A stretch of DNA of 41,098 nt from Verrucomicrobiales bacterium (lineage in GTDB: Bacteria > Verrucomicrobiota > Verrucomicrobiia > Limisphaerales > UBA9464): positions 1 to 41,098 of the forward strand of contig SYMJ01000125.1 in NCBI GenBank assembly GCA_005805505.1, read 5' to 3'. The number at the start of each line of letters is the position of its first letter. The stretch's first letter is position 1. The translations under genes were made by a program, and so were the position numbers. The notes under the pieces were generated by a model. The model made no database searches and was not told the DNA's origin. It worked only from the letters and a program-made list of their open reading frames with translations. Positions 8,134 to 17,681 of this stretch are shown in pieces.

Positions 8134-9219
8134 CTAAGCCCGGCCATCGGCCCGGCGAATCAGGTAAACACCCGCCATCTGGAACATTAGGTTCGGTATC
8201 CACAACAAGTACTGCGGATACCAGTGGGGCTTCGTGTCCAGAGACTGCGCGACAATGATGAACGAGTAGTACAGCAGCAGGAGCAACAGGGCCATCGCGA
8301 CGCCGATGTTGGTCTCTCGACGGTGGGCCCGGATTCCCAGAGGAATGCCCACCAAGGTGAATCCCAGGCAGGCGAACGAAAAGGCCGCCTGACGGTGAAT
8401 TTGCACCTCAATCGGGGTCACATCCTTCAAGCCTTCAGCCCTACGCTTGGTTCGTTCGTCCAGCAACTGCCGCATGGACATCTCGCTGAGCTTGGGCGGA
8501 TCCGACTTGGCCGAGCGAAAATTAGCGAAGGGTTCAATGCGTTCCTCGGCGGAGATCCCCTGCCATCCCCCTGCCATTAGGACTAATCCCTGGAAATTGC
8601 GCAGCGACAAAGCCGTAGGAAACCGGTTGCTGTCCCGGCGCAATTCGGCCTCGGGAGCAAAGAGATCCAGATAGCAGACGCCGTTGGTGAACGCGAAGAT
8701 GCGGACATCGCGCAGCAAGTCACCGTCCACCTTGCGGGCATACAAAGTCACCGAACCGAATTCCAGATAGCGACCCTCTCCGAGCGAAAGGGTCTCCTGA
8801 CTCCGGAGCACCGAATCTTTCAGTTCCTTGAAGGCCACTCGAGAACGCGGGCCGAGGTCTCCGATGAACCAAAAACACACACCACACAACACCAGCGAAA
8901 GAGCCACCACCGGAACGATGGCTGATGCCAGGCTAATGCCTCCGGCTCGAATGGCCGTCAATTCTTGGTCGGCACTCAACCGGCCAAACGTCAGCAGCGA
9001 CGCCGTCAGGATTCCAATCGGTAGTGCGAAGGACAGAACGAAGGGAATCAGCAGCGCCAAAGCCTGAAAGAACAGGCCAGCCGTGGTTCGCGGGCTGGCC
9101 AGAAGATCCAAAACGTCTTTGAGGACATTGCCCAGCAGCAGAACGAATGCGAACACACTGACGGTGACCACCAACGTGGCCATCACCTGTCTGAGCAGAT
9201 AGAGGTGCAATGTCTTCAT
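8134..9219 (-). CDS. LptF/LptG family permease (YjgP/YjgQ)
   Basis: This is an inner-membrane subunit of the lipopolysaccharide exporter family, in which LptB2FG extracts LPS from the inner membrane. From ATG 9219 (MKTLHLYLLRQVM) the product is 361 residues. TM1 is at about 10-35, and TM2 and TM3 span FFQALALLIPFVLSFALPIG and the following helix. A periplasmic beta-jellyroll (about 130-260) carries the YLEFGSVTLYARK strand. Three C-terminal helices follow, with VQIHRQAAFSFACLGFTLVG before the fourth. A start at 9243 adds eight residues; the frame is open to 9438 but that part is not homologous. Only one such permease is in the window, so a partner LptF or LptG and LptB must lie elsewhere. Confidence 0.88.
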   Translation of the reverse strand: MKTLHLYLLRQVMATLVVTVSVFAFVLLLGNVLKDVLDLLASPRTTAGLFFQALALLIPFVLSFALPIGILTASLLTFGRLSADQELTAIRAGGISLASAIVPVVALSLVLCGVCFWFIGDLGPRSRVAFKELKDSVLRSQETLSLGEGRYLEFGSVTLYARKVDGDLLRDVRIFAFTNGVCYLDLFAPEAELRRDSNRFPTALSLRNFQGLVLMAGGWQGISAEERIEPFANFRSAKSDPPKLSEMSMRQLLDERTKRRAEGLKDVTPIEVQIHRQAAFSFACLGFTLVGIPLGIRAHRRETNIGVAMALLLLLLYYSFIIVAQSLDTKPHWYPQYLLWIPNLMFQMAGVYLIRRADGRA

Positions 9220-9397
9220 CGACTCCCGAACCCAGCGCCGCATCGCGCGCCGCAATTGAAGGCGGACCCTGACCTGATCTACCCCTCGGGTGCAATGTGG
9301 ACCTGAACTCGGGTCGCTCCATCCTTCGTCGATTCTTTCGTTGTCTCCCTCAAGGCCCAGACTGGTCGAACCCCATCGCCGAAGGCAGGATTTCTCA

Positions 9398-10204
9398 ATG
9401 CCTGCAGTCCTGGCCGTCTTTGCCCACCCCGACGACATCGAATTCCGAGCCGCTGGAACCCTGTTGTTGCTGCGTGATCGAGGGTGGGATGTCCACTACT
9501 GCAACCTCTCCAACGGAGACCTCGGAAGCGCGACCCTCTCCCGGACGGTCACCGCCAAAACCCGAGCACTCGAGGCCCAGGCGTCCTGCCGGAGCATGGG
9601 ATTCCAGTGGCACCCGCCCATCGCATCGGACCTCTGCATCTTCTACACCGAAGCCAACATCCGGCGCGTGGCGGCCTTGGTGCGGTCGGTCCAACCCACC
9701 CTCGTCCTGACCCACCCGCCACTGGATTACATGGAGGACCACACCGAAACCTGCCGCATCGTTGTTACGGCGGCGTTCTCGCGCGGCATGCCGAATTACC
9801 GAAGTATCCCTGTCCGAAAGCCCACGCTCCAGCCACTGACCCTCTATCATTCGTTACCGCACGGTCTCCAGGGCCCCCTGCGGCAACCGGTCCGACCAGA
9901 ACTCTTTGTGAACACCGCGTCAGTGCATTCCCGCAAGCGGACCGCGTTGGCCGCACACGCCAGCCAGAAAGAATGGCTCGACGTATCACAAGGCATGGAA
10001 AGCTACCTCATTGCGCTCGATGAAGGAGATGCTCAGGTGGGTCAATGGTCAGGCCATTTTGCTCAGGCTGAGGGTTGGACCCGGCATCTCCATCTGGGTT
10101 TTGGAGCTGAGTCGGACAATCCGCTGCAGGAGGTTCTGGGAACTTCACTCTGCCGCTCTGCCCCGCGCCCGAAAGCGACTCAACGCGGTCTGAGTCCTGG
10201 ATAA
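9398..10204 (+). CDS. PIG-L family (LmbE-like) zinc-dependent deacetylase
   Basis: This is a 268-residue cytosolic enzyme of the N-acetylglucosaminyl-phosphatidylinositol deacetylase/LmbE/BshB superfamily, which removes acetyl groups from GlcNAc-type substrates. The zinc site is visible as AHPDDIEF (His10, Asp12, Asp13) and His115 in HPPLDYMEDHTET, and NGDLGS follows strand 2. A late TASVHSRKRTALAAHASQ segment with K-x4-L-x2-H matches the helix that closes the site. The start at 9398 is chosen because PAVLAVFAHPDD is the normal beginning; the frame is open upstream from 9290 without homology. The gene is divergent from the LptF/LptG-like gene across 178 bp, which suggests a shared control region. 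The exact substrate is unknown. Confidence 0.87.
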   Translation: MPAVLAVFAHPDDIEFRAAGTLLLLRDRGWDVHYCNLSNGDLGSATLSRTVTAKTRALEAQASCRSMGFQWHPPIASDLCIFYTEANIRRVAALVRSVQPTLVLTHPPLDYMEDHTETCRIVVTAAFSRGMPNYRSIPVRKPTLQPLTLYHSLPHGLQGPLRQPVRPELFVNTASVHSRKRTALAAHASQKEWLDVSQGMESYLIALDEGDAQVGQWSGHFAQAEGWTRHLHLGFGAESDNPLQEVLGTSLCRSAPRPKATQRGLSPG

Positions 10205-10293
10205 GCACTGAGACACTGTCGGCAGCCAGCCTTGGAAAATTGGGTTACCGGTGAAGCGTTTACATCGAAAGCCGCCACCCCGTGATGAAGTAA

Positions 10294-10545
10294 GTTTTCC
10301 AAACCGGTTCGGCGGGAGATTTTGCGCGCCAATGCCTCGCGCAATCACGGGGCTCCCCACGTGACGGCATACTGATGGAACGGACCGCGAGTAGCCCGTT
10401 CTAAGGCGGCCAACAACGGTTTCGGCGGATCAAAATCTGGGAAAACTTGGGCCAAATTGATGGCTCCGTGGCGAGTGGCCAAGCGGCTCATTCCCCGGAT
10501 CACGGACTCGGTGAACACCGGAAGGCGGGAGGCGGTGGCAGGCAT
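10294..10545 (-). pseudogene. Remnant of a class-I PLP aminotransferase (N-terminal part only)
   Basis: The frame from ATG 10545 reads ...FTESVIRGMSRLATRHGAIN, then LAQVFPDFDPP and QYAVTWGAP. This is the N-terminal region of methionine/kynurenine-type aminotransferases, which normally have GFPDF and ITWGAPxLREA. Three defects are visible. The usual Gly of GFPDF is Val. An in-frame TGA (10345-10347) stands where the family has Arg, consistent with CGA to TGA. Beyond the stop the same frame continues the homology as LREALARKISRRTGLE (10344-10297) and then ends, with no cofactor-binding domain. It is therefore a decayed fragment about 84 codons long, against about 390 for the intact enzyme. It lies downstream of the antiporter gene on the same strand. 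Confidence 0.75.
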
Positions 10546-10570
10546 GCGGTGCGATAAGAGTGGCTAAAGC

Positions 10571-10590
10571 CCCCTCCACCCGGCGAGGGG
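10571..10590. terminator. GC-rich hairpin downstream of the antiporter gene
   Basis: CCCCTC (10571-10576) and GAGGGG (10585-10590) form a perfect 6-bp stem with an 8-nt loop. It lies about 50 bp beyond the antiporter stop in the direction of its transcription. No U-run follows on the minus strand, so termination is only a guess. Confidence 0.3.
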
Positions 10591-10639
10591 ATTTAAACGT
10601 CGGCGTGATTGGACTCCACGATCGGACCGATTTGTAACG

Positions 10640-11941
10640 TCACTTCGTTGCGCCCAAGCGACCTTCTTGCCGGGCCTTGCGGCCGTAAACCCATTCGAAG
10701 AGCGGCGACGTCATCAAGGTGGTCACAATGGCCATGAGCACCATGACCGAGAACAAGCCAGATTCGATGAACCCGTTCTGGAGTCCGATATTGAGGATGA
10801 TCAACTCCATCAGGCCGCGCGAGTTCATCAACGTTCCTACCGCCAATGCCGTAGGTTGATCTTCACCATTGAGACGGGCCGCAGCCCAACAGGCGACGCC
10901 CTTGCCCAAAACTGAGGCGGCCAATACGACCAAGGCCACCCCCAGCATTTCCCAGGAGTTGACCGTATCGAGTCGGGTGCGCAGCCCAGAGAAGGTGAAG
11001 AACATGGGCAACAAAAAGACGACGGCGAACGGCTCCACTTGCCGCTGCAATTCCCGAGTGAGGGTTCCTCGCGGCAAAGCGGCCCCGAGCAGGAATCCAC
11101 CAAACACCGCGTGGATTCCAATGGCGTCCATGGCCCAGGCGGCGAGCACAAACAGGGTGAGCAAGATCGCCAAATGGGTTGGGGTCAATGTTCCCGCTTT
11201 TTCCACAGAACGCCCCAACGGGGCCAACAACCGTCGACCGATGAGCAGCATAAAGAGGGCGTACGAAATCCCACCCCCGATGGCCCAATAGGCTAGATAA
11301 GCCCCCTTGCCAAAGCTCGCCAACACCACAGCCAAAACACACCACGCGGCCGCGTCATCAATGGCCCCAGCCGCTAACGCAAGCGTTCCCAACGGGGTGC
11401 CACTCAGCCCTCGCTCATAAATAATTCGGGCGAGCATCGGAAACGCGGTGATGGCCATGGCCGCACCCAAAAACAAGGTGGCCTCCCACTGGGTGGCCTT
11501 GGGTGAAAAGAGGCCTGGCATCTGCATGAGCCAGGGTGTCAGGGCCGCACCTAGGAGGAATGGGACCACCATTCCGGCAATCGAAACGGCGGCAGCACTG
11601 CGCAATCGCCCCTGAAATAAATCCACCCGAAACTCCGCTCCCACCAAGAACATGTAGAGACCCACACCGAGCTGCGCTCCCACGTAAAGCATTCGAAGAG
11701 ACTCCGGCGGAAACAGTTGTGCTTGGAGACCCGGAGCCAACCACCCCAGGAGCGACGGACCCAGAAAAACACCAGCCACCATTTCACACACCACTTGCGG
11801 CTGCCCAAAACGCCGCCCGATCCAGCCGGCAATGCGACACAGAAACAAAATAATCGCCATCTGAAGAAAGAACGCGGCAGCTAGTTTCTCGAGTGGCATA
11901 TCGTACGCGTACGTACTACTTGCGATTACCCCTCCCGTCAA
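10640..11941 (-). CDS. Kef/CPA2-type sodium or potassium/proton antiporter
   Basis: This is a 433-residue inner-membrane cation/proton exchanger with about 12-13 hydrophobic helices. Family marks include GQPQVVCEMVAGVFLGPSLLG near the start, FLVGAEFRVDL in TM4, TAFPMLARII, and the transport-site pair in AAGAIDDAAAW. A late helix is GLMELIILNIGL, as in KefB/KefC and GerN-type carriers. The protein ends without a TrkA-N or RCK domain, so any nucleotide gating would need a separate subunit. The first ATG (11941) or Met15 (11899, MPLEKLAAAFFLQ) may be the start; the second fits the family better. The TACG-rich palindrome at 11902-11913 lies between the two. The gene is divergent from the CBM9-like gene. 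Confidence 0.9.
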   Translation of the reverse strand: MTGGVIASSTYAYDMPLEKLAAAFFLQMAIILFLCRIAGWIGRRFGQPQVVCEMVAGVFLGPSLLGWLAPGLQAQLFPPESLRMLYVGAQLGVGLYMFLVGAEFRVDLFQGRLRSAAAVSIAGMVVPFLLGAALTPWLMQMPGLFSPKATQWEATLFLGAAMAITAFPMLARIIYERGLSGTPLGTLALAAGAIDDAAAWCVLAVVLASFGKGAYLAYWAIGGGISYALFMLLIGRRLLAPLGRSVEKAGTLTPTHLAILLTLFVLAAWAMDAIGIHAVFGGFLLGAALPRGTLTRELQRQVEPFAVVFLLPMFFTFSGLRTRLDTVNSWEMLGVALVVLAASVLGKGVACWAAARLNGEDQPTALAVGTLMNSRGLMELIILNIGLQNGFIESGLFSVMVLMAIVTTLMTSPLFEWVYGRKARQEGRLGATK

Positions 11942-12050
11942 CAGGCCAACCCGCCCCTCTCCATCGACGATGGGAAATTACACCTGAGCTCTTTGAGTCA
12001 TTGAACCACCGCTTGCGGTGAGAGAGCACCCGGCCGACCCTCGCCGTGTG

Positions 12051-12968
12051 ATGTCATTGGTTCATCTTCACCTCTCCCGTCTCGGCACCCTGCTCTTCCT
12101 GGGGCATGCCCTCGTTGTTTCGGCCGCCACCAACGCCGTGACTGAAGCCACCCAGAAAAGCCGTCTGCCCTGCGATCCTCAAATCGCCAAAACCGTCGTT
12201 GCTCGCAAAACCCCAATGGCACCGACCATTGACGGAAAACTGGAGGAATCGGTTTGGTCCCACGCGACGGTCTCCCAACGGTTCGTGGATCTCATTTCGG
12301 GTGATGGTTCGTATTTGGACACGCGAGTCCGACTCCTCTGGGATGACACCAATCTCTATGCTGCCTACACCATCGAGGAACCCAAGGTTCGCGCCCAACT
12401 GACGCAACACAACGATGCAATCTACACCGAGAACGATGTGGAACTTTTCATCGCCGGCGACAACGCCTACTACGAATTCGAGATCAACGCCCGCAACACG
12501 GTCTACGAAGTCTTCTTCATTTGGGAATCGGCTTATCAGAGTTCCGGATTCGCGACCCAACCGGAGTTTGCCCGCAAGAATCTCCAACCGTTCAACGGTG
12601 TGGGCTACACCACCCATCCCCGGGGACCCCGCCTCGGGCATTTCAATTGGCGCTTTCCCGGAATGCGCACGGCCGTGCATGCGAATGGCACCTTGAATGA
12701 CGACAGCGACACCGATCGCGGGTGGTCCGTCGAGATCGCCCTGCCCTGGTCCGGAATTCGGGTTCTGTTTCCCGAAGGCAAGCGCACCATCCCCCCGAAA
12801 AACGGAGACCTCTGGGCCATGGATTTCTCGCGTTTCAACACGGCCAAGGCTCCCTCGCCGGCCAAGGATTCCGGCGGATGGGCCCTCAACCACCACGGTA
12901 TCTGGGATTCGCACGTGCCCGAGTGCTTTGCCCGAGTGCTCTTTGAAGGCAGCAAAGACAAAAAATAA
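12051..12968 (+). CDS. Exported carbohydrate-binding family 9-like protein
   Basis: From ATG 12051 the product is 305 residues, with an N-terminal signal (LGTLLFLGHALVVSAA). A GTG at 12018 would add eleven residues before the signal. The mature part is one CBM9-like/DOMON beta-sandwich: PTIDGKLEESVWSHA begins the domain. TRVRLLWDDTNLYAAYTIEE gives the central strands, followed by ENDVELFI and the YYEFEINARNTVYEVFF strand. WSVEIALPWSGI closes it. Such domains bind reducing ends of polysaccharides in some glycoside hydrolases, but stand-alone exported forms are common in Verrucomicrobiota and uncharacterised. No catalytic module is attached. The neighbours do not form an obvious sugar-utilisation operon with it. 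Confidence 0.85.
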   Translation: MSLVHLHLSRLGTLLFLGHALVVSAATNAVTEATQKSRLPCDPQIAKTVVARKTPMAPTIDGKLEESVWSHATVSQRFVDLISGDGSYLDTRVRLLWDDTNLYAAYTIEEPKVRAQLTQHNDAIYTENDVELFIAGDNAYYEFEINARNTVYEVFFIWESAYQSSGFATQPEFARKNLQPFNGVGYTTHPRGPRLGHFNWRFPGMRTAVHANGTLNDDSDTDRGWSVEIALPWSGIRVLFPEGKRTIPPKNGDLWAMDFSRFNTAKAPSPAKDSGGWALNHHGIWDSHVPECFARVLFEGSKDKK

Positions 12969-13014
12969 TCCGGCCTTAAAGCCGTCTTGGCTGGCCTAGC
13001 GAGACACCGGATCT

Positions 13015-13713
13015 TTAGCGAGCAATGTCCCGCTTCATCCAGCCTGCATGGGAATCGAGATACAGTTGATTGCGACCACCTCGATGCGCAGACCATCCCA
13101 AGGCCGGAGGCTCACTCCCAGGAACACTCCAAGCCTCCTTGAACCCGGGCCACCACGACCGCTCGAAGAACGGGCTCATCAACCATTCCTCGTCAGAAAC
13201 ACTGGAGCCCCGCAACTGCGCAACGCTTTCTGGGGTGCGGCCGCGTGCGTAGCGAGCCGCATTGACATCCAATTCGGCCAATTTGTCTGAAATGTAATTG
13301 GCACTCCCTCGGGAGGGATCATTGGTGCCTGAACGTCGCCACGGACTCACGAAGTGCCGCCGCCAATCATTGGAAGCCGCCCGCGGGACCGGTGGACTCA
13401 ACCATAGGGCCGGATTGGGCTGATACGGTTCGAAGACCGGCATGAACGAGCCCATGGATGCGTAGCGTTTGCCCTTGGAATCCACCGGCGGGGTCAATTT
13501 CAACTCCTCATCCGTAACGAAGGGCAACCGGTCTTGATAATCGCCACCATACATCGCAGTGGCCAAACCCAACTGGTGAAGGTTGGACAAGCAGGCGGTC
13601 TGGGCGGCGCGTGCCTTGGCTTTAGACAACGCCGGCAGAAGCATGCCTGCCAAGATGGCAATGATGGCGATCACCACCAGCAGTTCAATGAGCGTGAAAC
13701 CTTTGACTCGCAT
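13015..13713 (-). CDS. Type II secretion/type IV pilin-like prepilin protein (PulG-like)
   Basis: From ATG 13713 ([14 protein letters not shown]) the 232-residue product has a short basic leader. Prepilin peptidase should cut before Phe in G-FTLIEL, where Glu5 of the mature protein is kept, and one hydrophobic helix follows to about residue 28. [20 protein letters not shown] is the usual continuation in Verrucomicrobiota. The C-terminus has the [18 protein letters not shown] motif, in which this family places an H-x-G...D-G-H-like turn before the last strand. Dozens of such paralogues occur per genome in this phylum, often far from the secretion operon, and their roles are unknown. The frame is open upstream to 13830, but that part has no homology. 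Confidence 0.85.
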   Translation of the reverse strand: MRVKGFTLIELLVVIAIIAILAGMLLPALSKAKARAAQTACLSNLHQLGLATAMYGGDYQDRLPFVTDEELKLTPPVDSKGKRYASMGSFMPVFEPYQPNPALWLSPPVPRAASNDWRRHFVSPWRRSGTNDPSRGSANYISDKLAELDVNAARYARGRTPESVAQLRGSSVSDEEWLMSPFFERSWWPGFKEAWSVPGSEPPALGWSAHRGGRNQLYLDSHAGWMKRDIAR

Positions 13714-13947
13714 CGAGGAGGCCTCATTAACCGCGCCGCCCGCTTCAAGGCAATCACCGACCGTGTTACGTTCATCTGACACGCCGTCTCTGTGGCGACG
13801 TAACTCCTCCCTTAGAAGCGCTCGAGCCAAGGCTTGCGGCGGAAGGTTCGCCTCGTACCTTTTGTTGCCGAACGAATTGGGATAACCAGCAGCGTTTTAT
13901 CTCCACCGGAAACAAAAGCGCAGACAAGATCCCCCCCGAATTTGAAC

Positions 13948-16900
13948 ATGTCCTCTGAAACCGTCCGTCCCGCTCGTCGCTGGCCATTCATTGCCGGCGG
14001 TGCCGCCGCCTCATTGGTGGTCCTGTATTTCTTCCTCACCAGTTCGATGTTCTTAAAGAGCTTCGTGCTGCCCAAAGTCTCCGACGCGATCGGCGCCACC
14101 ATCGCTGTCGACGAGTTGTCCCTTCAGCCCTTCTCGGGTTTAGAACTAACCAAACTCCGAGTCACCCCCAACGGAGCCACTTCGCTGGCCACCATTGATC
14201 GCGTTCGCGTGCACTACAGCCTGACGGCCATCTTGGGCGGCACCATCGATGTGTCCGAGGTGCTTCTCGAAAACCCAGTCATTACATTGGAACAGGCAGC
14301 CGATGGCTCCATGAATCTCCCGAAGCCCTCGGGCCAACCCACGCCTGCCACGGCCCCTTCCACGCCCCCTTCCAAACCGATCCTGCTGAAGGTACGTAAT
14401 GTCGCCATCAAAGACGGATCGTTTCGATTGACTACGATCGTACCGCAAGGAGGGAAGCAAACAATTGAAGTCACGGGTATCAACGTTTCCGCCGATCAAT
14501 TGGCCAATGGTTCCACCACCCAACTCGGTTTAGGCGCATCGCTGGCTGTTTTCTTGCCAGACGGAGCCTCGCTGAAGGGAAAAATCGGCGGCAAATACGA
14601 CATCGCTCTCACTCCCGAGTTGTTGCCTCAGACGGTGGCCGGTTCTCTCCGTGCCGACATTGTCTCCGCCACCGGTTTGCTCAAAGAGGCCAGCGGGGTT
14701 TCTGCGGGCCTGGCCATCGACAGTACTGCAACAGAGCTGCGCCAATTCAAATTGGCGTTTGAGCAAGGCGGGCAATCCTTCGGTTCCGTGTCGCTGAGCG
14801 GTCCGTTTGATCTGGCCAAACAAGAGGCTCAAATCCGATACCAGATTGCGGGCATTGATCGCCGTGTGCTGAAAGTGGCCGCGCCCCTGCTGCCCTATGA
14901 TCTTGGCCGCACCGCCATCAGCGCCGAGGGTCGCGTGGACCTTCTCAAGCAGGGCAAAGTGATCGCCTCTCAGGGCCGCCTCACCATCGCCGACCTCAGC
15001 CTGATGTCACCCGCTGGCGACAAGACGCCGGAGCTCCAAATCGTCACCGAGTACCGCGCCACCGTGAATCAGGCCGAACAGTCGGCCAAATTGGAAACGC
15101 TGGGGTTGACGGTCACCCAAGCGGGGCGCGCTCTCATCAACGGCGGACTCGATCAACCGATGTCCTTGTCGTGGGCCAAGGCCGGTCAAGGAGTCCCGGA
15201 CTCTACTTTCAAGCTATCGATCAACCGGTTGGAAACCACCGACTGGCAGGCGCTGGCTGGCACCGACCTCCCCTCGGCCACCGTGTCCGCGCAACTCACG
15301 GTTCGAGCCACTCGCGATGGCAAGGATTTCCAAGCCACACTGCAAACCGCACTCGATAATGTCGTTTTGGTCGTTGGCGCTAAAACCATCCGCGGGCTGC
15401 AACTGAAGCTGGCCACCGACGCCACGTTGGCTGAATTCAAGGACCTCAACGTCAAGGCACTGGATTTGAACCTCCAGCACTCGGGCCGCGATCTCGTGAC
15501 CCTCAAAGCATCGGCCGGCCACAATGCGGATCAGAAGAATTCCCGCGCCGAGTTCAACGGCGAATTCCAAATCCCCGCGCTGCTGGAAACATTCCCCATC
15601 GATACCGCTTCATTCTCTGCAGGCACCCTTCGAATCAACGGCAAGATCGATGCAAAGCCCGGCGTGACCAACTTGGCCACCGACGTCGTTCTGGCCGGCT
15701 TGACCGGCCACTTCGGCGAATTGCGTCTCCAAGACTATCAGTCGGCCATCAGCCTGTTGGCCGACCTTTCTGGCAACACCCTCAACCTCCAGAAACTCCA
15801 ACTCACCGCACAGAGCGGCCCGGGCCTGGGAGGGATGCTTGAAGCCAGCGGCCGATACGACCTCGCTCAGAAGATCGGAGACTTCGCCTTCAAGACCATC
15901 GACTTCAATGAACGCGCGATTGGCCCCTTTGTCGCGGCCGCACTGGCGCCGAAGAATCTCGTCTCGGTCTCGCTCGATGTGAACGGTAAGGTCAGCCTGC
16001 TCAAGGGCGGGGATATCTCCCTTCAAACCGACTTGGGAGTGAGCAGGCTCGTGGTCAACGACCCCTCCGGATCGGTTCCCAATACGCCCTTTGCAATTGG
16101 GGTCACTCTCGATGTGGCTCAACGAGGCTCGGCAATCGACCTCAAAAACTTCCGCGTGGACTTGGGCAAAACTGCGCTCGCTGCAAACCAACTCGTGCTC
16201 AAGGGCTCAGTCGATCTCGCCACCAATGCTGCGCCCAGCGCCCTTTCTATCCAAAGTGACGGCTTGGACCTGACGCCGCTTTACAACCTGCTGGCGGGTC
16301 CCACAAAAACCAACGCGACTCCGGCACCGGCCGACGTGGTTTCCAAACCTGCAGCCGCCTCTGCCGAACCGAGCGAACCGGCCCCGATCACGCTGCCTCT
16401 GCGTCAACTGGCAATCGACGTGAACATCGCGAAACTCCTCCTTCGGGAAATCGAGATCGCCGATTGGAAAGCACGTATCAGCCTCAAGGACTCGGTCATC
16501 GCCATCGACCCGCTCTCTCTCAAAATCAACGGAGCTCCGATCACGGCCAAGGTCACCGCGAATGTCGGCGTGCCCGGCTATCGCTATGACACCCAATTGC
16601 GCATCGACCGGCTTTCGCTGGAACCATTCGTCAACAGCTTCACTCCGGAACGGAAGGGACAAATTCATGGCTCCCTTTTGGTCAACGCCAACATCCGTGG
16701 TGCCGGTGTGACTGGGGCTTCCTTGTCCTCGAATCTCAATGGCTCTTTCGCCTTCACTGCAACCAATCTCAATCTCAAATTGGCTGACACTAAGACCCCC
16801 CTTATCCGGACCATTATTAATGTCGTAACAGCACTGCCGAAACTCATCCAAAACCCGGCCGCTCAAGTCGGTGGCTGGATCGGACAATTAACCGGAGGCG

Positions 16901-17619
16901 CGCCGGCGAAGACCGGTTCCTGGGTGGATGAACTGCAGATGGAACCCCTCGATGTCATCGACCTCTCTACGGACATTGGCAACGGCGCTATTACCCTCAA
17001 GACGGCCCGTGTTCAAAGTGCTGCCCTTCGCATCGACGCTCGTGGAGGCCTGCGTTTCGCGCCGGTGATTACCAACTCGACACTGAACATCCCGATCACC
17101 ATCGCCCTGTCCCGGAAGATTTCTGAAAAGGCCATGCTAGTCGATGCCTCGACGCCGACCAATGCGGCTTACGCTCCGCTGCCGGAGTTCCTCACCATGA
17201 AGGGCACTTTGGGCAACCCATCACCGTCCATCGACAAGCTGGCTCTGGCATCCATGGGGGCCAAGACCCTCGGACGTGCCGCGGCTGGTTTGGGCGGCAA
17301 CCTCGGAGGGAAAGTGGCCGGGGCCGCCGGAATGCTGGGAAGTTTGCTTGGAACCCCTCCTGCGGCCCAGACTGCGACCGCCACTGCGACTGCGACCAAT
17401 GCGCCTGCTCCTGCTACGAAGAGTAGCCCATCACCCGCGACTGCAACCAATGCGCCTGGGCTGAAGATTAACCCGCCACCAGCGCTTACGGTCAATGCGC
17501 CTGCACCGAAGGTCAACCCTCTCCTGAACACCAACACCATCAATGCGTTGATCCCGACCAATTCTGCGGCCAAGGCCATAGAAGGTCTGCTCCGGGGATT
17601 CGGAAAACCCAAGAATTGA
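13948..17619 (+). CDS. AsmA-family (DUF748-like) large envelope protein
   Basis: The product is 1,223 residues from ATG 13948. It has an N-terminal membrane anchor (WPFIAGGAAASLVVLYFFL). Long repeats of amphipathic beta-strands follow, typical of AsmA/TamB/DUF748 proteins, which bridge the periplasm and are thought to move phospholipids or aid outer-membrane assembly. The early VDELSLQPFSGLELTKLRV segment is diagnostic, and a late AsmA-type block begins near TNLNLKLADTKTPL. From about residue 1,110 the chain becomes Gly/Ala-rich, then a Pro/Ala/Thr-rich tail with repeated TNAP units. A GTG at 13834 would add 38 non-homologous residues. The gene is divergent from the prepilin gene and ends 62 bp before the M20 peptidase gene. 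Confidence 0.87.
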   Translation: MSSETVRPARRWPFIAGGAAASLVVLYFFLTSSMFLKSFVLPKVSDAIGATIAVDELSLQPFSGLELTKLRVTPNGATSLATIDRVRVHYSLTAILGGTIDVSEVLLENPVITLEQAADGSMNLPKPSGQPTPATAPSTPPSKPILLKVRNVAIKDGSFRLTTIVPQGGKQTIEVTGINVSADQLANGSTTQLGLGASLAVFLPDGASLKGKIGGKYDIALTPELLPQTVAGSLRADIVSATGLLKEASGVSAGLAIDSTATELRQFKLAFEQGGQSFGSVSLSGPFDLAKQEAQIRYQIAGIDRRVLKVAAPLLPYDLGRTAISAEGRVDLLKQGKVIASQGRLTIADLSLMSPAGDKTPELQIVTEYRATVNQAEQSAKLETLGLTVTQAGRALINGGLDQPMSLSWAKAGQGVPDSTFKLSINRLETTDWQALAGTDLPSATVSAQLTVRATRDGKDFQATLQTALDNVVLVVGAKTIRGLQLKLATDATLAEFKDLNVKALDLNLQHSGRDLVTLKASAGHNADQKNSRAEFNGEFQIPALLETFPIDTASFSAGTLRINGKIDAKPGVTNLATDVVLAGLTGHFGELRLQDYQSAISLLADLSGNTLNLQKLQLTAQSGPGLGGMLEASGRYDLAQKIGDFAFKTIDFNERAIGPFVAAALAPKNLVSVSLDVNGKVSLLKGGDISLQTDLGVSRLVVNDPSGSVPNTPFAIGVTLDVAQRGSAIDLKNFRVDLGKTALAANQLVLKGSVDLATNAAPSALSIQSDGLDLTPLYNLLAGPTKTNATPAPADVVSKPAAASAEPSEPAPITLPLRQLAIDVNIAKLLLREIEIADWKARISLKDSVIAIDPLSLKINGAPITAKVTANVGVPGYRYDTQLRIDRLSLEPFVNSFTPERKGQIHGSLLVNANIRGAGVTGASLSSNLNGSFAFTATNLNLKLADTKTPLIRTIINVVTALPKLIQNPAAQVGGWIGQLTGGAPAKTGSWVDELQMEPLDVIDLSTDIGNGAITLKTARVQSAALRIDARGGLRFAPVITNSTLNIPITIALSRKISEKAMLVDASTPTNAAYAPLPEFLTMKGTLGNPSPSIDKLALASMGAKTLGRAAAGLGGNLGGKVAGAAGMLGSLLGTPPAAQTATATATATNAPAPATKSSPSPATATNAPGLKINPPPALTVNAPAPKVNPLLNTNTINALIPTNSAAKAIEGLLRGFGKPKN

Positions 17620-17681
17620 TTTAGCCACCGGCCTTTTCCCCAATAAGGACTATCGACGGATCAACGAATTTCGCACCGAAC

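Noticed and set aside
12054-12914. 286-codon minus-strand frame opposite the CBM9-like gene
   Set aside because: The plus-strand frame has a signal peptide and a clear fold; the minus frame shows neither.
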